Assembly (NCBI GenBank): GCA_002317295.1
Contig: DCIY01000030.1
Location: forward strand, 1 to 64,000
DNA: 64,000 nt
Direction of reading: 5' to 3'
Origin: Bacteroidales bacterium UBA1714
GTDB taxonomy: Bacteria > Bacteroidota > Bacteroidia > Bacteroidales > Paludibacteraceae
The translations under genes were made by a program, and so were the position numbers. Each line of letters begins with the position of its first letter. Position 1 is the first letter of the stretch. Under the pieces are notes generated by a model. That model was not told the DNA's origin and searched no databases. It was given only the letters and a program-made list of their open reading frames with translations. Shown here piece after piece: positions 56,143 to 63,097 of the stretch.

Positions 56143-56580
56143 TTGGAAAATAGGGTTTCATTGGATCGTCTCGAGCCGGGCCGTCATGTCTGGGAGTACG
56201 AGTTGACCGATGCGTTTTTTTCTGGTTTGGAGTGGACGGAAGTGTTGTCAGGTAATGTGCATGCCGTTGCTCGTTTGGACTTGAGAGAATCGGATTATTC
56301 CCTGACCATTGCGCTTCGAGGACGTGTTCAGCTCACTTGCGACCGATGTCTGGATCCTATGGATTGGGACATAGTGTGCGAGGAGGAGGTAGAGCCGGAG
56401 CCGGAGTCAAAGGAGTTGGATTTGAATTGGCTGGCATATGAACTGATCGCTGTCAATCTTCCGCTTGTGCATCGTCACCCGGAAGGTGGTTGCAACCCCG
56501 AAATGGCTGCACTTCTCCAAAACCACCTTTGTAGCATGAGCGAGGATCCCGATGACGGTGACAAAGATAATATGGAATAA
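56143..56580 (+). CDS. YceD/DUF177 protein
   Basis: A protein of about 145 residues with LTCDRCLD and CNPEMAAL, the DUF177 cysteine pattern, and acidic EEEVEPEPESKELD. DUF177 genes normally precede rpmF, as here (24 nt), and the protein affects 23S rRNA or L32 metabolism. There is no ATG between the promoter and the conserved region. In-frame TTG 56143 is taken as start; TTG 56161 is an alternative. At the distance used by other genes the codon is AGG (56152-56154). Confidence 0.7.
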   Translation: MENRVSLDRLEPGRHVWEYELTDAFFSGLEWTEVLSGNVHAVARLDLRESDYSLTIALRGRVQLTCDRCLDPMDWDIVCEEEVEPEPESKELDLNWLAYELIAVNLPLVHRHPEGGCNPEMAALLQNHLCSMSEDPDDGDKDNME

Positions 56581-56604
56581 AAATTTTAAAAAGTATAAGA
56601 AACT

Positions 56605-56790
56605 ATGGCACATCCTAAAAGAAGACAATCGCACACGAGACAAGCGAAACGTCGTACGCATGACGTGGCTAAAATGCCCGCATTGGCCATTTGCCCGAAC
56701 TGTGGCGCTCATTACATTTATCACACTGTATGCCCAAGTTGTGGTTACTATCGTGGTAAGTTAGCTATTGAGCAAGCTGCTGAGGCATAA
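56605..56790 (+). CDS. 50S ribosomal protein L32
   Basis: A 61-residue basic protein, MAHPKRRQSHTRQAKRR at the start, with the four zinc Cys in CPNCGAHYIYHTVCPSCGYY. Part of the large ribosomal subunit. Follows yceD and is closed by a terminator. Confidence 0.96.
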   Translation: MAHPKRRQSHTRQAKRRTHDVAKMPALAICPNCGAHYIYHTVCPSCGYYRGKLAIEQAAEA

Positions 56791-56794
56791 CCTC

Positions 56795-56834
56795 CATAAG
56801 ACTCCGGGCTTGGCTCGGGGTCTTATGTTTTAAT
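56795..56834 (+). terminator. Intrinsic terminator after rpmF
   Basis: CATAAGAC (56795-56802) pairs with GTCTTATG (56820-56827) around a GC-rich inner hairpin, followed by TTTTAAT. Bases 56835-56929 show no gene and no clear promoter. Confidence 0.75.
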
Positions 56835-56929
56835 CAATCTGACTGTTCCCATCTTCCTAAACCATATAACGCCTTAACATGCCATTATAAGTTAACCTTA
56901 ACTGCAATTTTTTTAGATTCATTAATCTT

Positions 56930-58042
56930 ATGTATTCAAACAATTCAGAAAATCCTCGTCGTCAGCGCCAACGCATCACCCGTCCGGGTGCCGTTCGTGC
57001 GGAGAGAGTAGAACCACACGCTCGCGTTGAGCGTCCTTCTGTTGGAGAACAACGCCCTGCTTTTGGAGATCGTCCTGCAAGGCGTCCTCAGTCACCTAAA
57101 CCTTTTGGCGAACGCCCCGCTTTTGGCGAACGCCCCGCTTTTGGAGAATTTCATTCCCAACGCCCTGCGTTTGGCAGTAATCATGCGTTTGCTCCCAAAT
57201 CATCCCGTCCGCGTCCACAGCAGCCAGGCCCGCGGGATCAGCAGCAAGGACCCCGTCCGAAGCGCAATGCGGCGGTCTATTCACAAAAGAAACGGATTGA
57301 ATATCAACAGAAATATGAAGATCCTACCAAGCCCATGCGCTTGAATAAGTTCCTGTCCAATGCGGGAGTGTGCTCGCGTCGTGAGGCAGATGACTTTATC
57401 CAGGCCGGTGTTATTTCCGTGAATGGGGTAGTCGTAGACAACTTGGGAGCCAAAGTGCTTCCGACAGATCATGTCATGTTTCATGACCAACCGATTCATC
57501 GGGAACAGAAAGTATATATTTTGCTTAACAAACCCAAAAATACCATTACTACTTCGGATGATCCCGAAGAACGTAACACCGTATTAGATATCGTGCGCGA
57601 CGCATGCACGGAGCGCGTGTATCCGGTGGGCCGTTTGGACCGCAATACCACAGGTGTGTTGTTGCTGACCAATGATGGCGATTTGGCCGCAAAACTGACG
57701 CATCCGAAGTTTGAAAAGAAGAAAGTGTATGCTGCCACCTTGGATCGCGACCTCGATCCTACGGACGAGGCGATTCTTCGTACCGGTGTCACCATTGATG
57801 ACGAACGAGTCGTTCCGGATGCGTTGGAGTTTCCAAAAGAAGACCGCAAACATGTGGGACTGGAGATACACTCGGGCCAAAACCGTGTGGTTCGTCGTAT
57901 GTTTGAGAAAGTCGGTTATAAGGTGATCCAGTTGGATCGCGTCAGCTTTGCCGGTTTAACCAAAAAGAATGTCAAACGAGGAACTTATCGTTTCCTCACC
58001 GCCAAAGAAGTTGCAATGCTTCAAATGGGCGCCTTTGAATAA
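56930..58042 (+). CDS. RsuA/RluB-family pseudouridine synthase with basic N-terminal tail
   Basis: A 370-residue enzyme. Residues 1-130 are disordered, rich in Arg/Pro/Gln, with repeated ERPAFG units. An S4 RNA-binding domain (about 135-180; MRLNKFLSNAGVCSRREAD) and the catalytic domain follow, with Asp237 in GRLDRNTTGVLLLTNDG. RluB makes a pseudouridine in 23S rRNA. The tail probably adds RNA affinity; such tails are common in Bacteroidetes. Confidence 0.9.
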   Translation: MYSNNSENPRRQRQRITRPGAVRAERVEPHARVERPSVGEQRPAFGDRPARRPQSPKPFGERPAFGERPAFGEFHSQRPAFGSNHAFAPKSSRPRPQQPGPRDQQQGPRPKRNAAVYSQKKRIEYQQKYEDPTKPMRLNKFLSNAGVCSRREADDFIQAGVISVNGVVVDNLGAKVLPTDHVMFHDQPIHREQKVYILLNKPKNTITTSDDPEERNTVLDIVRDACTERVYPVGRLDRNTTGVLLLTNDGDLAAKLTHPKFEKKKVYAATLDRDLDPTDEAILRTGVTIDDERVVPDALEFPKEDRKHVGLEIHSGQNRVVRRMFEKVGYKVIQLDRVSFAGLTKKNVKRGTYRFLTAKEVAMLQMGAFE

Positions 58043-58086
58043 TCAACAATAAGCAATCAACAATCAACAATCACCAATAAGTAATC
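58041..58086 (+). repeat. Heptad array before the CE2 esterase gene
   Basis: Units AATCAAC, AATAAGC, AATCAAC, AATCAAC, AATCACC, AATAAGT run without a break from 58041 to 58082, then AATC and the ATG at 58087. The whole gap between the genes is made of this array, which also overlaps the RluB stop codon. Confidence 0.9.
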
Positions 58087-59178
58087 ATGAAAAAAATCCT
58101 TTCCTTGCTCCTCGTACTGGTTGGTTCGATGAGTATGATGGCAGAAACGATTCCTGCCGACGACCCACGCGTCGTGTTTATCGGTCGCACTCAGGTGCTT
58201 GACCATAGTGTTCGTTTTGACTGGTCTGCTACCTATTTGCGTGTGGCCTTTACGGGTAAAGAGTTGCGCATGAGGGTGAGTGATACGGGTCGAAACCTGT
58301 TTAACCTCATCATCGATCGTCCCTTGTCGGCCGAACCTGATCAGGTAGTCATCACTCACGGTCAGGACTCTGTGATCACCTTGTTTGCCGGTAAGAAAGG
58401 CAATCATACCATCATCCTGCAAAAACGCAACGAAGGAGAACAGGGAATAACAACCATTCTTGGGTTTGAAACCGATGGCGTGTTCACACAGGCTGAGAAA
58501 CTCAAAGACCGTCAGATTGAGATTTTGGGTGACAGTTATACCTGCGGCTATGGTACGGAGAACAGTGGTCGGCGCGATCCGTTCAAACCGGAGACCGAGA
58601 GTGCACCTAAGTCTTATGGTGGCATTTTGGCCCGCTATTTTGATGCGGACTATATCCAAATCGCTCACTCGGGCATGGGTATTGCTCGTAACTATAACAC
58701 GAAGTTCCCCAATTGGTACATGCCGGATCGCTATATGCAGATTTTTGATATGGATTCGACCCAAGCCAATCGTTGGTCCATCACCATGTCGGAGTTCCGT
58801 CCGGATATCACGATTATCTTCTTGGGAGCCAATGACTTCTCGTGCAAACTGCAACCTTCGTACGAAGACTATAAACAGCACTATTATCAGCTTATTCGCG
58901 AAATCAAGGCTAACTATGGTGAGGATCATCCTATCTTGTGTTGCACCAAGAAAGGTGCGGATGCGTTGTTCGCTTATGTACAACGCTTGATTATTGAGAG
59001 TGAATTTACGAATGTGTATTATGTAGGTTTGTTTGAGGCTTTGTTCCACAACGATGATCGCGATTTGGGAGCCAGCTTCCATCCTAATTATGTGGCTCAC
59101 CAAAAAGTGGCACATGTTTTGGCTCCGTATGTGGGCACCATCACCAATTGGGAATTACAGGACAAGCCGATTAAGTAA
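58087..59178 (+). CDS. CE2-type SGNH carbohydrate esterase
   Basis: A 363-residue exported protein (signal peptide 1-19). An N-terminal jellyroll (about 25-135) precedes an SGNH hydrolase: GDSYTCGYG with Ser150, block III GAND (247-250) and His332 in GASFHPN. This two-domain plan is that of family CE2 acetyl-xylan or acetyl-glucomannan esterases. It would deacetylate plant glycans in the periplasm or outside. Confidence 0.82.
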   Translation: MKKILSLLLVLVGSMSMMAETIPADDPRVVFIGRTQVLDHSVRFDWSATYLRVAFTGKELRMRVSDTGRNLFNLIIDRPLSAEPDQVVITHGQDSVITLFAGKKGNHTIILQKRNEGEQGITTILGFETDGVFTQAEKLKDRQIEILGDSYTCGYGTENSGRRDPFKPETESAPKSYGGILARYFDADYIQIAHSGMGIARNYNTKFPNWYMPDRYMQIFDMDSTQANRWSITMSEFRPDITIIFLGANDFSCKLQPSYEDYKQHYYQLIREIKANYGEDHPILCCTKKGADALFAYVQRLIIESEFTNVYYVGLFEALFHNDDRDLGASFHPNYVAHQKVAHVLAPYVGTITNWELQDKPIK

Positions 59179-59199
59179 CTAAGACGATATTTTTGCACC

Positions 59200-60369
59200 A
59201 TGAAACGTATTAAACTTCCTTTATTGGTTAAAGTCCTGATTGCTATCGGACTGGGTATCCTGATTGGTACATGGTCTCCGGACTGGTTTGTTCGTGCCAT
59301 GAATACCTTTAATGGTATCTTCAGCCAGTTCCTTTCGTTTATGGTGCCTCTGATTATCGTGGGACTGATTGTTCCTGCGATAGCGGATTTGGGTTCCAAA
59401 GCCACCTGGTTGCTGCTGTTGACTGTGGGTATAGCCTATGCCTCCACCGTATTGGCGGGTATATTTGGTTTTGAAGTGGCTGATGCCATTTTTCCGCGCC
59501 TGTTGCACAACAATATGATGACGGCCGACCCTGCTACCACACCCTCATTTCCGGCTTTCTTTGAATTGGCTATTCCGCCTCTGCTGGATGTGATGACGGC
59601 TTTGGTGGTGTCTGTGTTATTGGGATTGGGTATTGCGTTGATGCATGCTACCGCACTTAAAAATTGCTTTGACGAGTTTTGTGGCATCATGACCAAGGCC
59701 ATTGAGCGCGCACTGATTCCGCTACTGCCCATTTATATCTTTGGTATGTTCCTTAACATGCGTGCAGTGGGTAGTGTAGGCAGTATGATGGTCATCTTTG
59801 GCAAACTGATAGGTATCATTCTGGCCATGACTTTGGTCGTATTGATTTTACAATACTGCATTGCCGGCATCGTCACGCGCCGCAATCCGTTCCGGTTGCT
59901 GTGGAATATGTTACCCGCATACGCTACGGCATTGGGCACTTCCTCGTCGGCGGCTACTATTCCGGTGACTCTGAGACAAACGCTCAAAAACGGAGTCAGT
60001 GAGGAGGTCGCCGGATTTACCGTTCCGCTGTGTGCTACCATTCATATGAGTGGTTCGATTGTCAAGATTACCACATGTGCCATGGCCATTATGCTGACTC
60101 AGGGAATGGGGTATACTACGCCGATGATGATTGGCTTCATTTTTATGCTGGCTGTTACGATGGTAGCCGCTCCGGGAGTTCCGGGAGGTTGTATCATGGC
60201 CGCATTGGGTATATTGCATTCGATGCTTGGTTTCTCGCCTGAACAACAGGCGCTGATGATTACACTCTATATCACCATGGACTCGTTTGGTACGGCCTGC
60301 AATGTCACCGGAGACGGCGCCATCGCCCTGATTATTGACCGTATTTCAGCTAAACAGAAAAAAAATTGA
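59200..60369 (+). CDS. Dicarboxylate/amino acid:cation symporter (DAACS family)
   Basis: A 389-residue membrane protein with the GltPh-like fold. The HP1-region serine motif GTSSSAATIPVT, the conserved MSGSIVKITTCA (NMDGT-like) segment and the C-terminal DSFGTACNVTGDGAIALIID helix are seen. It transports C4-dicarboxylates or acidic/neutral amino acids with Na+ or H+. It starts 21 nt after the esterase gene. Confidence 0.88.
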   Translation: MKRIKLPLLVKVLIAIGLGILIGTWSPDWFVRAMNTFNGIFSQFLSFMVPLIIVGLIVPAIADLGSKATWLLLLTVGIAYASTVLAGIFGFEVADAIFPRLLHNNMMTADPATTPSFPAFFELAIPPLLDVMTALVVSVLLGLGIALMHATALKNCFDEFCGIMTKAIERALIPLLPIYIFGMFLNMRAVGSVGSMMVIFGKLIGIILAMTLVVLILQYCIAGIVTRRNPFRLLWNMLPAYATALGTSSSAATIPVTLRQTLKNGVSEEVAGFTVPLCATIHMSGSIVKITTCAMAIMLTQGMGYTTPMMIGFIFMLAVTMVAAPGVPGGCIMAALGILHSMLGFSPEQQALMITLYITMDSFGTACNVTGDGAIALIIDRISAKQKKN

Positions 60370-60375
60370 AGATAA

Positions 60376-60407
60376 ATTTGCACAGGTCAAAAAAAAGTGC
60401 TAATTTT
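60376..60407 (+). promoter_or_regulatory. Promoter of rubrerythrin
   Basis: TTTG (60376-60379), spacer TCAAAAAAAAGTG, TAATTTTG (60400-60407); gap 20 nt. The leader is about 70 nt. Confidence 0.82.
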
Positions 60408-60481
60408 GCATCAGTTTTAGAATGAGTCTAAAATTATTCATGTTTAACCGAACTTTGTGTTCACAAAAAATCAATAACATT

Positions 60482-61021
60482 ATGGCTAATAAGTATGCCG
60501 GTACCCAGACCGAGAAAAATCTGGAAATCGCTTTTGCTGGTGAAAGCCAGGCGCGTAACAAGTACACTTTCTTTGCAAGTAAGGCAAAAAAAGAGGGTTT
60601 TGAACAAATCAGCGCTATCTTTACCGAGACCGCAGGTAATGAGAAAGAGCATGCTGAACTGTGGTACAAAGAGCTCCATCAGATTGGTTCTACCGCCGAT
60701 TGTCTGAAGGCTGCTGCCGATGGTGAGAACTATGAATGGACAGATATGTATGCCGGATTTGCTGACACGGCCGAGAAAGAAGGTTTCCCGGAATTGGCTG
60801 CCAAGTTCCGTGCCGTAGCGGCTATCGAGAAACATCATGAAGAGCGTTATCGTGCCTTGCTCGAGAATGTGGAAATGAAGAAGGTGTTTGAAAAGAGCGA
60901 AGTCAAGGTTTGGAAGTGCCGTAACTGCGGTCATATCATGGTGGGAACCAAGGCTCCCGAAGAGTGCCCCGTTTGCGCTCATCCGCAAGCCTATTTCGAA
61001 CTCAACGCCGAGAATTATTAA
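60482..61021 (+). CDS. Rubrerythrin
   Basis: A 179-residue di-iron protein of anaerobes that reduces hydrogen peroxide. The four-helix domain has [25 protein letters not shown] and [11 protein letters not shown] with the carboxylate and His ligands; a C-terminal rubredoxin-like domain holds CRNCGH and CPVCAH. ATG 60482 is preferred to an upstream ATG at 60422. Strong GGT/CGT codon bias suggests high expression. Confidence 0.95.
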   Translation: MANKYAGTQTEKNLEIAFAGESQARNKYTFFASKAKKEGFEQISAIFTETAGNEKEHAELWYKELHQIGSTADCLKAAADGENYEWTDMYAGFADTAEKEGFPELAAKFRAVAAIEKHHEERYRALLENVEMKKVFEKSEVKVWKCRNCGHIMVGTKAPEECPVCAHPQAYFELNAENY

Positions 61022-61026
61022 GCTTA

Positions 61027-61045
61027 GCGGAAAGTGAGGGATTCG
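61027..61045 (-). repeat. Duplicated 3' end of tRNA-Ser
   Basis: These 19 bp are identical to 61192-61210, the 3' end of the tRNA-Ser gene, at an offset of 165 bp on its downstream side. After the match the sequences diverge. It lies just after the rubrerythrin stop codon. Confidence 0.85.
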
Positions 61046-61085
61046 GACTCCGCCTTGCCTATCGGCAATTCCCCCGAAAGCCCTA

Positions 61086-61118
61086 AGCCTTGCAAGGAGC
61101 GTCCTTGCAAGGCTTTTT
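61086..61118 (+). terminator. Strong intrinsic terminator after rubrerythrin
   Basis: A perfect 13-bp stem (AGCCTTGCAAGGA with TCCTTGCAAGGCT) around GCG, followed by TTTT. Both arms contain the palindrome CCTTGCAAGG. Confidence 0.9.
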
Positions 61119-61121
61119 CGT

Positions 61122-61180
61122 ACATACCGAACAAAAAAAAACAAGATGCAAGCACCTTGTTTCTCTTGTTCGGTATATCC
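61122..61180 (-). terminator. Nested hairpin downstream of tRNA-Ser
   Basis: On the minus strand AACAAG pairs with CTTGTT around GTGCTTGCAT and runs into a T9 tract, giving a terminator for tRNA-Ser. It is nested in a larger inverted repeat, ATACCGAACAA against TTGTTCGGTAT. Confidence 0.75.
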
Positions 61181-61192
61181 GAACTTCCCTTG

Positions 61193-61281
61193 CGGAAAGT
61201 GAGGGATTCGAACCCCCGGTACGACGTAATGCGTACACCACATTTCGAGTGTGGCTCTTTCGACCACTCAGACAACTTTCC
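61193..61281 (-). tRNA. tRNA-Ser (anticodon CGA)
   Basis: On the minus strand the acceptor GGAAAGT pairs with ACTTTCC; the anticodon stem CCACA/TGTGG holds loop CTCGAAA (anticodon CGA). The long variable arm (GTACGCATTACGTCGTAC) and T arm GGTTCGAATCC are present. Length 89 nt is normal for serine tRNA. The gene's upstream bases 61282-61320 show no obvious promoter box. Confidence 0.93.
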
Positions 61282-61355
61282 CCGGTCGTTGCTTTTTAAA
61301 AGCGACTGCAAAAGTACAACAATTTTTTGGAATGTGCAAGAATTCGACTAAAAAA

Positions 61356-61387
61356 ATTGCATATCTGATAAATTTTGCGTACTTTTG
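61356..61387 (+). promoter_or_regulatory. Promoter of the ABC-F gene
   Basis: ATTG (61356-61359) followed by CATAT, then TACTTTTG (61380-61387); gap 20 nt. The ATG follows 18 nt after the -7 box. Confidence 0.78.
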
Positions 61388-61405
61388 CACGCTAAATTGT
61401 TCAAT

Positions 61406-63097
61406 ATGGCTGCATTGACACCTTATTTGTTGGTTGAAGACCTGACCAAATCAGTTGGTTCCAAATTGCTTTTTGAGCATATCTCTTTTGCGGTCAACAA
61501 AGGAGAGCATATCGCATTGATTGCTCGCAACGGCATTGGCAAATCGACCTTATTGGATATCCTAATGGGCCGAACGGATTACGATAGTGGCAAAATAACC
61601 TACCGCAACGATCTCAAGATTGCCTATCTTCCCCAAGTCATCGATTATCCTGCAGAACTGGCTACATGGAGTGGGGGACAAAAGAAAAAACGCATGCTCG
61701 AGCGCGTGCTCGGGTGCGAAGAAGGCCAATGGGAAACAAACATACCGGATTTGGTCATTTTGGACGAACCGACCAACCATTTGGATTTGGGTACGGTGCA
61801 GTGGCTGGAAGAATATCTGCGAAAATCGCAGATTACCCTGCTGATGGTCACGCACGATCGGTATTTTTTAGACCGCGTGTGCACGGATATACTCGAACTC
61901 GATCAGCATGGCCTCTATGCCTATCATGGCAATTATTCCTACTATCTGGAGAAACGCGCGGAACGCATCGATGCCCAAAATGCCGAAACGGCCAAGTTTC
62001 GCAATCTCTACCGAACGGAACTGGACTGGATGCGACGCATGCCTCAGGCACGGGCGCATAAGGCGCAATACCGCATTGATAATTTCTACGAGATAGAACG
62101 CAAAGCGCATCGTAATATAGAGGAAACGGATGTCAAACTGCAAGTGCAATCCTCGTATATCGGCAACAAGATCTTTGAGGCAAAATCGGTTTCCAAAGCG
62201 TTTGATACACGCGTCATTTTAGACCAATTCAGTTATGTCTTTTCCCGCTATGAAAAATTGGGTATCGTGGGCAATAACGGCACCGGCAAATCGACTTTTA
62301 TCAAACTGCTGTTGGGCGAATTGTCTCCCGACAGTGGGCATTTTGATATCGGTACGACGGTGCGCTTTGGTTACTACCGCCAAACGGGATTGGATTTTGC
62401 GCCGGGCAAGAAAGTGATTGATATCGTGCGGGATATAGCGGAAACGATAGACCTTGGCAATGGCGATAAACTCACGGCAGGTCAGTTCTTGCAGCACTTT
62501 CTGTTTTCCCCCTCTCAGCAATATGACTATGTGGAGAAACTCAGCGGAGGCGAGCGCCAACGACTGCACTTGTGTATGGTGCTGATGCGCAATCCCAATT
62601 TTCTCATTTTGGACGAACCGACCAACGATTTGGATATTCCCACATTGCAGGTATTGGAGGAGTATCTGCGCCAGTTCCGTGGGTGTCTGATTGTGGTGAG
62701 CCACGACCGCTATTTCATGGACAAAGTGGTCGACCATCTTTTTGTCTTCCATGGACAGGGACAGATAGATGATTTTCCCGGCAATTATACCCAATACCGC
62801 CAATCGCAGTTGGCCGCTGCTCCTGCAACGGATGGGGTTGGCAAATCGGAACCTGCCAAACCAAAAGCGCAGCCTCAAGAACGGGCCAGACGATTGAGTT
62901 TTAAGGAAAAACAGGAGTTGGCTGCCTTGGAAGAGCAAATGCCTTTGCTGGAAAAAGAAAAAGCCGAACTCGAGGCTCAGCTTTCCGGTTTATTATCTTC
63001 TCCCGATGCGATAGCATCTGCCAGTGCCCGTTACCGCGAAGTGCAGGAAGAATTGGACACTTGTGAGCTGCGTTGGTTGGAACTCAGCGAAATTTAG
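61406..63097 (+). CDS. ABC-F ATPase (Uup-like) with shortened first domain
   Basis: A 563-residue soluble protein with two ABC domains and a C-terminal coiled coil (about 490-560). First domain: Walker A ARNGIGKST, Q-loop YLPQ, signature WSGGQ, Walker B VILDEPTNHLD. Only about 12 residues separate Q-loop and signature instead of about 60, so the helical subdomain is missing. The second domain is complete (GNNGTGKST, LSGGERQR, LILDEPTNDLD). ABC-F proteins act on ribosomes or, for Uup, on DNA and ribosome assembly. Its stop overlaps the convergent DUF4837 gene by 3 nt. Confidence 0.85.
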   Translation: MAALTPYLLVEDLTKSVGSKLLFEHISFAVNKGEHIALIARNGIGKSTLLDILMGRTDYDSGKITYRNDLKIAYLPQVIDYPAELATWSGGQKKKRMLERVLGCEEGQWETNIPDLVILDEPTNHLDLGTVQWLEEYLRKSQITLLMVTHDRYFLDRVCTDILELDQHGLYAYHGNYSYYLEKRAERIDAQNAETAKFRNLYRTELDWMRRMPQARAHKAQYRIDNFYEIERKAHRNIEETDVKLQVQSSYIGNKIFEAKSVSKAFDTRVILDQFSYVFSRYEKLGIVGNNGTGKSTFIKLLLGELSPDSGHFDIGTTVRFGYYRQTGLDFAPGKKVIDIVRDIAETIDLGNGDKLTAGQFLQHFLFSPSQQYDYVEKLSGGERQRLHLCMVLMRNPNFLILDEPTNDLDIPTLQVLEEYLRQFRGCLIVVSHDRYFMDKVVDHLFVFHGQGQIDDFPGNYTQYRQSQLAAAPATDGVGKSEPAKPKAQPQERARRLSFKEKQELAALEEQMPLLEKEKAELEAQLSGLLSSPDAIASASARYREVQEELDTCELRWLELSEI

